Below are positions 33,925 through 45,757 of a DNA stretch of 64,000 nucleotides, piece after piece (within the stretch, counting starts at the first letter, position 1; every line of letters starts with the position of its first letter). The stretch is from Ypsolopha sequella (Eukaryota; Arthropoda; Insecta; Lepidoptera; Ypsolophidae): contig OW203989.1 in assembly GCA_934047225.1 (NCBI GenBank), positions 15,227,977 through 15,291,976 of the forward strand, written 5' to 3'. The notes beneath the pieces are model-generated. The model did not search any database. It was given only the letters and a program-made list of their open reading frames with translations, and had not been told where the DNA came from. A program made the translations under genes and the position numbers.

Positions 33925-34350
33925 TTAAAAACGGTTTTATAAGTACCTAAGTTGTTTGTCCGAAGTTAAAACCGATGTTATAATATATATTATATTATTA
34001 ATAATTTAAAATATTATATTGTAATATATAAGGTGACATTTATTTATGTAGCCAAATTCATACTGGAGGCTTATGTGATCAGTATCACGGATCGATTACA
34101 CTTTTTGCTTATTTCGCAAAATGAACTGTTGAGGCTGCGCTTGCGTTTGTAGGGAACAGGAAAAAACTTTGACGAAATTTGACGAATTTCACAAAAAGGG
34201 TCATTGAACCTTGATATTAGCACTCGAGTCTTCAGTATAAATTTGACTGTATATTATTTATTGAAGTGTCACCTTGTATATTATAATTATAACACTGCGT
34301 TTCTGCGTTGTGAATGGCGTAATTTATTATAACACCGCTAAGATAACCAA
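33925..34350 (+). repeat. MITE copy split by a family A MITE
   Basis: The outer element shares AAGTACCTAAGTTGTTTGTC and TTTATTATAACACCGCTAAG with the intact copy at 30745-30870. The 255-bp insert at 34026-34280 is MITE family A. Insertion order follows: outer first, family A second. Confidence 0.65.
34026..34280. mobile_element. MITE family A, copy 3 (nested)
   Basis: The ends ATATAAGGTGACATTTATTT and, inverted, GTCACCTTGTATA bracket TAGCCAAATTCATACTGGAG and the inverse AGTATAAATTTGACTG. The centre is diverged from the other copies. Confidence 0.75.
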
Positions 34351-34664
34351 TCAGCGACAATTGTTTCCGCTTTTGCTTTGGGCTAGGGAAAGGTTTGCCA
34401 TTCATATGACAAATAAATATATATAACAGTAGAAATCTTTTGTTATGTTGCACTACTTCGTCCCCCTGCAAGCAGACAGGTAAATCGACTTTTCAAAAGT
34501 TTTTCTTACAAACGTAATCCTAGTCTACCCACCAAAAGAATTCTATAAAATACCCAACAATTATGTGTACAAACGTAACATTATTACAATCTGTAGTCAA
34601 CTCTACACCAGCTCTAAATTGCGGGTTCAATGTAGCCTTTAGAGAAGATTTCTTGTAGCTCTTA

Positions 34665-35060
34665 TTGAAACGCGATACGGTTCAAAATATAAATCAAGTC
34701 CATTGTACAAACTCAGAATCGAACTGGTTCTGCTCTGTCGGCGTCCTTACTGAAGATGCACTATTAAAGCGCTTTATTTATAGAAGTTTAAACCCTTCAT
34801 TTACACTAAGAAAAAACATACTTGAGTCTAGAACTTATACTGGTCAGAAAAAAAGGATTATTACGTCTTATTACCACGGTAGCAAGGCCATCCATCCAGT
34901 CAGAAGGCAACAGGAACATTTTTGCGAAAAAAGTTTTAATTTAACGGGACACCTGACACTAGAACATCAACAACACCAGGTTTACAAGGGTTCATTGGAA
35001 GAAATTAAGTCTCTCCTCATAATAAAGAAAATATATTTGATTTATCGATCTTTTATCTAG
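34665..35060 (+). other. 131-codon open frame, unassigned
   Basis: An open frame of mixed, fairly balanced composition (Lys, Arg, Ser, His and Gln rich, with CEKSFNLTGHLTLEHQQHQ, which loosely suggests a zinc-finger-like spacing but lacks the second Cys). There is no clear splice context and no recognised family. It may be a decayed exon or chance. I give it low weight. Confidence 0.2.
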
Positions 35061-35575
35061 GGATTTCAGCTATGAACAATGTATTAAAATTTATACTTTT
35101 GTCAAAAAAAAAATGTTTTCCACCCTCTTTTTTTTTGGTTTTCAAACGTTCGTTTCAAAAACGTGGTTAAGAGATCAACTTGTTTTTTTTTATAAAATAG
35201 GCAATATAAATATGAAGGGTTTTTACCTAAATACAATATTTTTTCCCCTACAAAATATAATCGCCTCTATGAAAAGCAAATAAGGTGGTATTTGCCATTA
35301 CACTTATTGTGCTGGACGGGTAATAAAAAAAATTGCTAGGGTATGGCATCCTCTTAATGTAACTGTATGAGTGAGATCACCATCCATATATACATACGTA
35401 ATGAATGATACATATCTTACATTGAACTGGGACGTAAGATTAATATAGAGCACAATTTTATAAACTAATATATGCAGTAATTGTCTTAATTACTGACTCA
35501 GATCCACTTATGTCATTTCGATCGTAAAACTTATTATTTATAAACTCTATTACTTACTGTATATAAATTACTTTA
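35061..35575. other. No recognisable gene
   Basis: AT-rich spacer. Confidence 0.3.
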
Positions 35576-35579
35576 TTAA

Positions 35580-36008
35580 GGCGCTGCACAATGCTAAAAT
35601 TCAGTCCTGCACTAACGAAAAAAAAAACCATTTTTTTTGAGTGTCTTTCCTGCTCTAATCAGATGCCGCGCATGCAAATCTTCAGTTATTTTGAAATCAC
35701 GGCTACATTAGGACATTAACTATAATTTCTCTATGTAATAAAGATAGTTTTTTCTGGTAAGTTACTGCGTGTGTTGGTTTCGTTTCAATCAGTTTTGAAA
35801 TACAGAAACTGAATCGCTTTTTTCGTGAAATTCATGCTTTTTTAAAATTATTATAATTAAAATAAGTTTGAAAGTATGCTTTTTTATGAAGTGTAATTAA
35901 TATTTGTCGTGAGTCATAAAATATGCCATATTTTTTTTCAAATTTCTACCATCTACATTAACGGAACTGAATCCAATGCAAAACTGATATTTAGCATTGT
36001 GGAGCCCC
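35580..36008 (-). mobile_element. piggyBac-like MITE, copy 1
   Basis: Flanked by TTAA on both sides (35576-35579 and 36009-36012). The termini GGCGCTGCACAATGCTAAA and, inverted, GGGGCTCCACAATGCTAAA form the TIR. Inverted relative to the 62860-63232 copy. TTAA target sites are the hallmark of piggyBac-type transposition; no transposase is present. Confidence 0.85.
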
Positions 36009-36265
36009 TTAACATTAAATTTCCTAGTATTTTCAAGTTATACTTTTTTTAAGTCTACACTTTTACCCTGTGGTTTATTCGTCCAAGCTTTTACCCTATA
36101 GAATTATTAATAACAATACAATTAATTATCCCTATTACCCTTCTGTAAAGAGGATAAATATAAAGCTAATCTAAGGTAATAAGGCTAGGGTCTAGTCACC
36201 AGTAGGGGAACAAGATTGAGTTTTAGTACAAATTGTTGATGATCAATATATTTAAATATATGCAT

Positions 36266-36488
36266 GTTACCAGACAAACCCGATTTTAGGACACACTAGT
36301 TTTGTCTAGGCCAAACTAGTTCTTCAGAAATTTCAGAAATCCTTCAGCGCAGCAACGAGCCAGTAGGTTAGGAACGTAGCGGAGTGACTGCCATACATAA
36401 CCTTCGTGATTATTTTTTGATGCCAACCCATAAATCAGAATGGCACAGGAAAAACTAGTTTGTCCTAAAATTGGGTTTGTCAAGTAAC
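36266..36488. mobile_element. MITE with GTTAC..GACAAACCC TIRs
   Basis: The left GTTACCAGACAAACCCGATT and the inverted right GTTACTTGACAAACCCAATT continue into TTAGGACA(C/A)ACTAGTTTT. The TIRs exceed 35 bp and the total is 223 bp. The minus-strand open frame within it (36316-36501) spans the element end and is not a gene. Confidence 0.85.
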
Positions 36489-36539
36489 TAAACATATTCA
36501 TATTGCTTATTGTTATTTTTCGAATTTAACTTGAAGGAT

Positions 36540-36620
36540 CACTAAACATTGTTCCGGATAACTAACCGTGTCTCCAGTATGAATTCAGGCGGTTGATTAA
36601 ATTTCACATTCACACGTACC
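36540..36620 (+). repeat. Family A-related end fragment
   Basis: GGATAACTAACCGTGTCTCC then AGTATGAATTCAGGCGGTTG matches the right end of family A, with the CAGGCGG variant also found in the GC-rich copy at 63814-63946. Confidence 0.55.
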
Positions 36621-36689
36621 TTTTTGTACGATTATCACATTTGACCAACGACGGTGTAAAGATCTACGAGTCCCTGCATTAACACTATT

Positions 36690-36948
36690 TTTTTAGGGTT
36701 CCGCACCCAAAGGGTAACCAACGGGACCCTATTACTAAGACTCCGCTGTCCGTCTGTCTGTCCGTCTGTCTGTCTGTCATCAGGCTGTATCTCATGAATC
36801 GTGATAATTAGACAGTTGAAATTTTCACAGATGATTTAAGGGGGCTCCCATACAACAGACATTTTTTTTGCCGTTTTTATAGATTAAGAAATTTATTAAA
36901 AGTTTTTAAGAACCCTTCGTGCGCGAGTCCGACTCGCACTTGGCGGTT
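36690..36948 (+). mobile_element. ACGGAACCCT-family short element
   Basis: Starts TTTTTTAGGGTTCCGCACCC and has GTCTGTCTGTCCGTCTGTCT-like repeats. It then has CATCAGGCTGTATCTCATGA, and ends AAGAACCCTTCGTGCGCGAG, TCCGACTCGCACTTGGCGG and a T-run. Non-coding. Confidence 0.75.
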
Positions 36949-37639
36949 TTTTTATATCATACCCTGACGTACCGTGTTAAAGACCTTTTAAAATGTTGAG
37001 CAGAGATGGTTTATTGATAGGCTTCTTTGTATAAACACATTAGGGTTGCTACTCAAATAGTAATAAATGACAATAATACAAAACAAATATGATAAGATTA
37101 ATCAACAGCTGAGACAAATAAGGAAAGTGCCATTGACATTAAAATCATTGAAAAGTGCAGTTTTAACAATAGGCTTTGCAGTTATATTATTATCTGACAT
37201 TGTGACGACATTTTACTTTATAAAGGTAATCTGTAACAAAGGGGCGGATTCAGAGCGAAAGCAAAAAAGTTAGTTTTATATTTTTATTAAAAAAAAAACT
37301 AAAACTACGACTTGGTATTTCATCATAATGGTGCACGTACACGATTTTTTATTTTATTCCATACATATAAAGGGATGCAAGGGATGCATCTCTTTATAGG
37401 GATGCTTGCAGTTCAAGCTACCTATTTTTATAATGTTTTATTGAACTTTAATGATAGCTTGATAAAATTAAAATTGGATAGGTGGACATACAATGACCAT
37501 ATTTCTTTAACAAATAATATTTATCCAATAGATATGTGGTCTTTAACAAATATATGTAAAATTTCATCCTCTCTACATGTCGAAACCACCGAAGCATTCC
37601 TTTAATGTTATTCAGTCTGCTAAAGTAGAGTGATGAAAG
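36949..37639. other. No supported gene
   Basis: Includes the second copy (37243-37305) of the GGCGGATTCAG repeat seen at 1345. The 97-codon frame at 37312-37605 is unassigned. Confidence 0.35.
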
Positions 37640-37850
37640 AAATTTTTGGTAAGCAAGTGGAAGTTAAAGTTTGACAAATTGGCGACATACTGAAGAAGGG
37701 CAATCACAAAAGTACCCGGAATAGAAGAGCTTGTATGGCTAGATTAATGGATTTTGAAGAGGCGAAAGAGGTGTGCCAGGATCGTAGCAGATAGAAATCT
37801 TTAGTATCTGCCTACCCTTTCGGGAGACCGGGGCGTGAGTATATGTATAT
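37640..37850 (+). pseudogene. LINE-like C-terminal fragment, second copy
   Basis: Plus-strand equivalent of the 987-1172 fragment: QIGDILKKGNHKSTRNRRAC, then MARLMDFEEAKEVCQDRSR and an in-frame stop. It is followed by CTGCCTACCCTTTCGGGAGA and GGCGTGAGTATATGTATATA. The common tail shows it is the 3' end of the same retroelement family. Confidence 0.55.
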
Positions 37851-37997
37851 ATGCATATAAAAATTACTTTAATTAACTTAAATGTTTCCGTAGGCTTTTA
37901 CAAATAGGCAGTGCGTGTTGATTCTAATAGAATCACTTATATTTTTAGTAGCATAAATAATATACATACTAAAATACTAACATTGTTACATATTGTA

Positions 37998-38158
37998 GCC
38001 GATTCTGAAGGCTTTAATTTTAGTTTTAGAGCTGTCAAACATAAAATTATTCCAAAGTAATTTAGATTCTGTTTCTAACTTTCAAGGACTATTTTGCAAT
38101 GAATGAAATTTAGTTTTCTCAGCACTAAAACTAAAATTAAAGCCTTAAGAATCGGCTT
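37998..38158. repeat. Palindromic MITE family D, copy 2
   Basis: The ends CGATTCTGAAGGCTTTAATT and, inverted, CGATTCTTAAGGCTTTAATT, with GAGCTGTCAAACATAAAATT inside. Collinear with 19239-19359 but about 40 bp longer in the middle. Confidence 0.75.
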
Positions 38159-38544
38159 TATTAGTATATAGTAGGTATGTTTCATACCTGACTGGAAAAC
38201 GCACAGCACAAATACGAACTTTGTCTAGAAAATCTGCTCCTATTCTGAGGTTGTTCATCAAAATTCCTCATTCCCATAATAGGGCACACAAAGCTATCTG
38301 ACTGGGAATAGCGCCTGTGGTTCCTCTATCGATTGAATTACTATGAGTCCTGCACAAGAGTGGACGTATCGAAGGATCTTGCCTCGAGAAAGGCTGGAAT
38401 AGCCACTTTAGATAGTCAGTGGTCACATAGAAATCTGTGAAGCAGTTGTTTGTGGTTTTCTTGATAGAAATGTTTTTGTAGGACTCCATTTACGATTTTA
38501 TTATTATAAAGTACATTACAAAGAATTAATGTATTGTATGATCT

Positions 38545-39327
38545 ATGCTTTAGGTGGATGCGACGGATCGCATTCCCAAATGCAAAACTTATGATCGGTA
38601 TTGTTACTTTTAAATAAAAAACATTAAATATCTGTGATTCATGGAATGGCACTGCGATGGTAATTGATCTGTGCCAACGTCCCCGTTGCGGCTCTCACTG
38701 GGGACGATGACACTTTTTTCCCCATCCTCCCCGTTACCGGGGATGACCCACCGAGGAGGACGGTACTAAGCCTTATGAAGTTGTGTTATCTACTATATGC
38801 ACTGAAATTAAATATATTTATTTATGTAATGTAGGTATATCAGATACAGATACACTTATTACAGGTCAGTTTTAATGTAATATATTTAGATAATCTAATA
38901 ATAAAGTAATAAATAATAATAAGTAATAAATAATAATATGGGGAAATACATATGAAAATAATAAAGATTAGGTTTACTTAAATTTAAGAAAAAAAATACA
39001 CTTATATATTAATAAAATTAAAAATACAGAAATAAGGAATACACTATATTATAAATACCTATATATGCAATACATTTAATAAATATATGCCTAATTCATT
39101 AAATGATCCTACCCTACACAACAACTTTATAAGCGTGTTTTTTATTGTTGTTGACCATTTAAAACGTAAAGCAGAAAATAACACAACTTTGTTAGAATAG
39201 CCTTATTCACATTGAACTATGCTCGCCTAACACCATTTATCAGATTTATTAAATATTATTTATTCAAAAATAAGAATAACAATCATAAGTTTTGCGTTTA
39301 GGAACGCCATACGTCGCATCCACCTTA
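38545..39327. mobile_element. 780-bp TIR element (family F)
   Basis: The left arm about 38551-38643 (TTAGGTGGATGCGACGGATC, ..AATGCAAAACTTATGATCGG) is inverted at about 39235-39327, with roughly 80% identity. The centre contains a GC-rich block at 38675-38770 (GTTACCGGGGATGACCCACC) unlike its flanks. The outer 100 bp is homologous to the arms of the palindrome at 56550-56935. No transposase. Confidence 0.75.
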
Positions 39328-39985
39328 ATTTAAAGTTTTATCAATGAAAATGTCCCTGGAACTGATTACAAGCAATGTTTCAGATCGGAAATTTGCAAAG
39401 TGTTCAATTATCACGCACTTACTAGATTTTGCTCATATCTTATTTTCACGTAGTCTCTACATAGAGAATGAGCAGATCAGTAGGGATAAAATGTAGCCTA
39501 TATATTTTTTCGGGTTTCAATGTATGCTGCTGTGAAAGTTTTATTACGTCAAAAAGCAAACTTAACCATCTTTCGGATTGATAATATTAGTAATTTCGGA
39601 TTGTAGCAAAGGATAGATAATACCTACACTATAAAAGAAATAATTGTAGTTATTTTTTACGCATTCGATTTGTGTTCCTTGTTTTATACATCAGACATCA
39701 ACGGGCGTAATAACTTCAAACTTTTCATGCCTAAAGTTATTTTTATGTTTGAACTTTTAGAACTCTAAATGTATTGCTAAATTTGAGCTTTATAATAAAT
39801 TATAATTGAATTTAAGCTTTACAATAAATAATTAATCAGTTTCCAACAACTTTGTAAGCCTGTAAAAACTCGTATTTTTCATTGGTTGTGTGGATATCGA
39901 TAAGTGGAATAAAATCTAAAGTCATAAAAAACTTACCTCGATGGAACACAGCACAATATAATTTTGATTAACCACTAGACCAGAG
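39328..39985. other. No recognisable gene
   Basis: AT-rich spacer. Confidence 0.3.
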
Positions 39986-40385
39986 CACTAGTCCTGCCCA
40001 ATTCTTTTTCATTAAACCTTACTTTAAAAAGGCCGAAAACGCAGCGTCCTTTGCCGTAAAAAGGAAAACAAAAGATTTAAATTTCGAACGCTTTTCGCAG
40101 TGAACTTTCCCGCGCTCGCGCCCGTTCGGAAATGCCAGGTTTTTCGTGTAGGGGCTGCGCTCGCGTCCTTGCGTGGCGGCCAAGGTCTCGAGATTATGAT
40201 TGCCCGCGCGGCTATCCTGCGCCTCTTATAGTCGTACTAAGTATTTTAGCAGATGCTCTTACGGACTCCGACCTCTTTGCTGTGTACCGTGGTGCGCCAG
40301 TGTAAATTAGCTGTCGTCCCGGTGAAAAACGCAGGGAGGTATTCGATTAAACTTAAATAGGACCGTCGCGGTGATTACCTATTTG
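39986..40385. other. GC/CpG-rich island without an identified gene
   Basis: A 400-bp stretch markedly richer in CG dinucleotides than its surroundings, including CCCGCGCTCGCGCCCGTTCG and CGCTCGCGTCCTTGCGTGGC. It is not part of any repeat pair I can find here. It could be a promoter or first-exon region of a host gene, or a GC-rich transposon remnant. No initiator, TATA box or coding frame is convincing. Confidence 0.35.
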
Positions 40386-40432
40386 TTGAAGCAGAGTTAT
40401 TTTCAGTATAAATTGAGTTAACCCATGCATAT

Positions 40433-40618
40433 GGGAGCCCTCTAGAGTGGTAGTGACTCAGTTAGTATGACGCTAACTGTTTCTTAGTATTGATATCCAG
40501 GTTCGAACCCTGGTGACCGAACACACTCCAATAAGTTTTTCAGGATTCATGTGGGTATAGTATTAGTATTTTTAAATATGTTTATATGTACACCACTTGC
40601 TGAACGGAGCCCAAATTT
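40433..40618 (+). mobile_element. tRNA-derived SINE with a third head type
   Basis: The head at about 40433-40522 contains CTAGAGTGGTAGTGACTCAG and a B-box-like GGTTCGAACCCTGG. The body GTTTTTCAGGATTCATGTG and CACCACTTGCTGAACGG is shared with the 60441 SINE. The 3' half of the body is missing. Confidence 0.7.
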
Positions 40619-40846
40619 TGTCATAAAAAGACATGGAAACCTAAAATACCTACCTATATGTAGTGAAAAGTAGTAGAAGGCAGGTAGTAAAAAAAATTGC
40701 GAATAGGTAGGTATATGTTATTCAAGCAGCTTGCGAAGTAGAGAGTTGTTGGAAGAAATTCTAAAGGTTCATAATTATAAAAAATCTATAACTAATTGTC
40801 AACGACGACAAATATTACTTTACAGCGTGATGTCTGAAATATTTTA

Positions 40847-41290
40847 ACATGATAACGCCACCTTCGGCCGGCTGACTAAATTCTCCCTTAAAAATGTCTG
40901 GTTCATGATTTTAAATATAATTTTTATATTTTTATATCAATAGATTTTATTTATTTAATTTAACAACTAACACTATCATTACAGGTTGAAAAACCTAATG
41001 CAACAGTGCAGGCATAAAAAGCAGACACAACAAAAAACACGAGAAATCTAAAAAACACGAAAAATATAACATCATAATTAAAGAAAACATGAAATTTTTA
41101 AATGTACACAATTTATAAATAGCACAAACAGTATAATGTTGCAATAGATGTCAGCGGTTTTCTAACTTACTTCAAATACCTATATGTCATATAATATTTT
41201 TCTATTCGCCTGATGACAACCCCACTGAGGGGTCGAAATATATCTTTTAAAACTGTTTAATTAAGTAATTATATTTATGTAAAGTGCAGA
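40847..41290 (+). repeat. Dispersed repeat with an inserted LINE end
   Basis: Outer sequence matches 8220-8440 on both sides of a 196-bp insertion (40946-41141). The outer right end is CTGAGGGGTCGAAATATATC. Confidence 0.75.
40946..41141 (-). mobile_element. LINE 3' end flanked by CAATAGAT duplications
   Basis: CAATAGAT occurs at 40938-40945 and 41142-41149, and the sister repeat at 8220-8440 lacks the insert. On the minus strand the insert ends GTTGTTAAATTAAATAAATAAA, an A-rich tail. It is a 5'-truncated retroelement with only its 3' UTR. Confidence 0.85.
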
Positions 41291-41439
41291 ATACAAAAAA
41301 TCAAAAGCCCTTATACGGTATTTTGTAAAATATATTTTATTAACATATTGAAATATTTTTAAAGTTATTTAAAAGTCGCACATATTCCTATACATAAATT
41401 AATACTATATCAACCTAAACTACAACGGGTAATGCAATA

Positions 41440-41880
41440 AAAATGGGTAAACCTAGGTTTAACCGGGCTTATTGTCGAACTTCAACATTATCGCTATCGC
41501 TTTCAAAGTTAACATGATTGGCTAGAAATGATACCACACATCATTTTCAGTCAATCACAATACATTTAAAAGCGATAAGCGTTAGTAATTTAAGTTATAA
41601 TATAAGGCCCCAGGTAAACTTGGAATTTGCTCCGCTACGCTTTGCTCGTCGTCGCACCTATTTTTGACTCATTCAGTAATTTTCAATTCCATATTGACAT
41701 TACAAAAATACTACTAAACATATATAATTACTATAGGGACAAGCGTTTGGTAACCCTAGGTTTATACGGGTTTTTACCCAAAAAGCTTGGATAATACTAA
41801 GTTTACTTGGGTAAATGAAGAGCGATCATGTGAGAAAAATCACGTGAGGTCGTGAAACTACGACCTCACGAAATTGGTCA
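41440..41880. repeat. TIR-like repeats and a perfect 11-bp hairpin
   Basis: GGGTAAACCTAGGTTTAACC near 41443 has weak inverted relatives at 41600 and about 41805. A perfect stem CGTGAGGTCGT / ACGACCTCACG (41843-41853, 41860-41870) has a 6-nt loop. No gene. Confidence 0.45.
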
Positions 41881-43490
41881 ATTATTATTATTTATGAAGT
41901 CATCCTTATATTTGCTGCGTAGAGTTAACGCTCAAACTTATTCCAATTATCCTTTTATTAGCTTCTAGTTCATCCTGTATATCGATCGACGAAATCATCA
42001 GAAAAAAATCGAATCGAAACATTGTCATGACCAGTCTAATCGTCTTCGTCATCTATTATACTTATATTTAAGGGGCTTGGTATCGCTAAATGTGTACTTT
42101 ATAAAATCTACTCCTCGTTTATGGCCGAACCAAAAATATTGAAAAAAATTCACATAAATTATCAACTTTAACACAATGTACGCAACATTTTTCTTTTTCA
42201 TACCACCAAAACTTCTATACGAAAAAAAAAATCAACCGAATGGTGTCTTTTGGCTTGAATTCCCTACTGCTACTAAGCGGCTTGAACAATTTAATTCATT
42301 TATGCTATGTTAAATAGATAAACTTGATTGCTATAAACATAGTACAGGATTATTCAATCAAATAACCACGTCCATGTGAAAAGTATTATTTTCCCCTTTT
42401 TCACCCCATCAAGGACGCAGCGAGCGACGTAACAGCCATCATGCATTGTGCGCTGATATAAACGTTATGTCAATGTCGTTTCCGTCTATATTCGTACCGA
42501 CAAACTGCCTTGGGAGCACTTCTATAACTTCTTTAATAGAAGTTGAAAGAACATAGAAAGAGTTCTATTTAAAAAGTACACGACACGGAACTTTTCTCTG
42601 AGTTTAATGTTTTATCAGTTCGGCAGGTTTTTCTACCCTCTATTATAAAGAAACTACCAGAATTTAATAAAAATCGTTCATTAATAAGCAACCGAAGAAA
42701 ATTCACTATACGTAGATACACCTTCGTGCAAAACCTGTTTTGTCCATGGTTTTCAGAGTTTCTTTGGGCCATACATTTTTAATAAATTTATTAGAGCTAT
42801 AGACGTCGTCGCCAAACATACCGTGGAACCAAAACAATACGTCCATAAGTTTAAATTATGATTAGCGGACCTTAATTATGGTGATACCAAGAAGGGGCTG
42901 CATAGCTAGATGAATTTACACGTATTAGGTATTCTCAAATTAAACTCCGCTACAGTCACACATCTCTTACACTCACACCTTCTAATACACCCTTACAAAA
43001 CAACTAACTATTTTTTTTTCTTTACATCCCTACACATTTTTTTTGTTACTGGCTTGCTGCAGGACAGCCATGTAACCAGCGCAGATGCCAGGGTCTAATT
43101 GCTTTTTTGGAATACAATTATTTTTATTTTTCTATTTTACTTGAGATGTTGTTGTCTATTATAATAATGTATGCAATTTCTATTTCTCCTTTGTCCAATA
43201 AACGATTTGTATTTGTAAAATTCTATAACCCCTCACCTGTCTTTCTCATAATATGAATCGCTCCCTTAACCGTAATTGTCATAATTATTATGACTCAATC
43301 AGATAGGCCAATTTTAACCTAATATTCCTAGTTATAGAGAAGCAATATGTTAATTGTTATCGAAGCTCGTGACAGGATAACGAACATCGGCCATGACAGC
43401 CAAAGTAGATGAGAGGTTATAGTTTATTGTTTTACTGCTCCTACAAAACAACAATTTTTTTAACAAATAGTTGCAGCTTCACATTGAATA
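41881..43490. other. No recognisable gene
   Basis: Several 60-70 codon frames, none with recognisable features. A stretch ending TCCAATAAACGATTTGTATT at 43195-43215 looks like a polyadenylation signal context, perhaps the end of a retroelement. Confidence 0.35.
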
Positions 43491-43637
43491 AGTTACTGAC
43501 GACAGTATCAAGGCAAGTCTGCGGTGATGGGCAGTGATATTATCGAGTAAACTGTTGGTCGTGTAAATTGCCCAATCAGCATGGACTTGCCTTGAAACTG
43601 TATTATTATACTGTGACAGTGTCGTCAGTAAAGCCTT
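43491..43637. mobile_element. Small MITE with TTACTGACGAC ends
   Basis: The left TTACTGACGACAGTATCAAG and the inverted right TTACTGACGACACTGTCACA, with CAAGGCAAGTC inside both arms. 147 bp. Confidence 0.65.
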
Positions 43638-45083
43638 TGGTCGTATTTGATATGAGAGTTGGTGACCATCAATATGGAGTATCTTTCGGAAAACCCGCTC
43701 CCTCACAACTGCAATAAATTCTTAGCGAGCGGGTATTTTGACTATATGGGGGGCTCAAGTAGTCGAAGTTTTATAATTCTGAACATAAATCTGGAAGAGC
43801 CATCCCGATCGGTTGGGTCCTTTGGCAGCCGCACTCCCAAAAAACTCCCTCTCAGTCAGTCCAGTCTTAGGTTTTTTGTTCAGACAACTATTTGCTTGGC
43901 TAAAATTACTAAATTTTCACCAGCTCTCGTTCGTAGATTTAGTTCTTAGAAATTGTAAATAAATATCAATTGTTAATTTATTGTTCCTTAACTCGCCATT
44001 TAACTTACTCAATGTAAACCTGCACTAGCGTCACTAGGCACATGTATTTGCCGAATATGTATAAAATTAATTGGCTTTAGTTAATGTTATTGTATAAAAT
44101 ATAAATCATGTTATTATTATGTAACAGTTGAAGTGATTGAATACCCAATTAATGCATTTTATACCTACCTATCTATTTATTTCGATTTCGATTTCGTGGA
44201 CATTGCACTAGAAAATAATACTCTATGTACTATGCACCATTAAATAAGAATGCGCAGGGGTACTTTTTGCCTGTATTCCTATGGTATTAAGAGTAAAAAA
44301 TATACCAGAAGGAATATCTTCGATAGAACATACCTAAAAGTAAACTTATATAAACCAATTTACTGATTATTGCAAAACGGCTCAATAACTATTTTTGATC
44401 GGTATAGTCGACCATTTTCAGCAGATTCACACTGCCTTCTTCACAAAGCATAGATAAATGCTGCAGCGTAGGTTTTTCTTTTGTAATTTTCCGGCTTCGC
44501 GACGTGTGATCTAGAAATCAAATCGTACACTACACGGATTACTGAAAAATATCCTAAAGCTATCTTACAAACCAAACAACTCTGCATGTATTCAGAATTA
44601 AAAGTTAAAATAAAATTTTCTGTCATATATGTATGTATATATTTTTTATGTATTAGTATTATGCATGTGTCTTTGGGAAAGTTGTGCAGTATGATCAGTA
44701 GAGTATAATAAATTTAATGTAACCTTTTATATATTGACACCCAGTACATGTATATAGTTTACGGTTCTACTTCTAGTAGCGTTTTGGTTACACTTTCGAT
44801 CAAAACTATGAAACGAGTACAAATAATGAAAAGAGCTGACAAACGAGACAAATACGAGTACAACAAGTTCCTTAATTTATCATTATTCTCCCTAAAAACC
44901 GTTATTGGATATTTTACTTTATAAATGTTTAATACTAACGGTTTTCCTGAGCACCTCATTTGTGTTGAATTTAACCAATTTATCTCCTCGTATTGTTATT
45001 TTATCTCATTCAGATATCATTACAAAGCTGCAAACAGCACCTGTAAGATTGATTGCGGCTGCATCTTGCGATTTAAGTCATCC
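43638..45083. other. No recognisable gene
   Basis: A 96-codon frame at 43659-43949 is unassigned. The remainder is AT-rich. Confidence 0.35.
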
Positions 45084-45091
45084 ATCTAAAC

Positions 45092-45417
45092 CAGAGGTCT
45101 CCAAACTTTTTAGCCTAAGGACCAAACTGATTCCCCCAGTTTCGTATTGGTTTCGTACGTATTTCGTACTAGCCGGTCAGTGAGATATCTTTTGCGCAGG
45201 GCACCACGCTCCGTTCGCAATTTCGGTTGTTACTTCAGGCAAGTGTCATTAAAAACATTGCGACGGTGTTAGCCGAAGCGTGGTATGTGTACCTTGAAAT
45301 AGTTTTGTAAATAACATTCATATAATAACGCTACTTTTGGACAAATACCCATTTTAACCATTCTACTAATATCGGTTAAGAGATTTGATAAGAGTGGTCC
45401 TTGCAGGCAGACCCCTG
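45092..45417 (+). mobile_element. hAT-like non-autonomous element with an 8-bp TSD
   Basis: The exact 8-bp duplication ATCTAAAC lies at 45084-45091 and 45418-45425. The termini CAGAGGTCTCC and, inverted, CAGGGGTCTGC match at 9 of 11 positions. An 8-bp duplication with CAGNGGTCTNC-type ends is the signature of hAT superfamily elements. 326 bp, no transposase. Confidence 0.9.
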
Positions 45418-45499
45418 ATCTAAACTAATACGGTATTAAACCATTTTTTATAATTTATAAAATACTTTGGGATACTAGGAATTCTAGTAATAAAAATAC

Positions 45500-45565
45500 A
45501 TCTCCGTCTTTACCGGCCAAGTGCGATTCGGACTCGCTCACAAAGGGTTCCATACCACATACCAC
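45500..45565 (-). repeat. ACGGAACCCT-family end fragment
   Basis: CCGGCCAAGTGCGATTCGGA, then CTCGCTCACAAAGGGTTCCA, is the right end of the family in inverse orientation. Confidence 0.6.
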
Positions 45566-45757
45566 CACACGATACGGGTACGGAAGCCAAAAAACATTAT
45601 GGTAATTAATTCCACGTGCAGTTATTGAAAAGAAAAGCAAACTTGACACTTACGATCTAATAAACTGTATGTATTTAAACCTCCTAAATAATTAAATATT
45701 TGTAATTTGACAGATTTTTTCTTATGTATGTGCCATAAGAACCTACATGTAAAGGAA

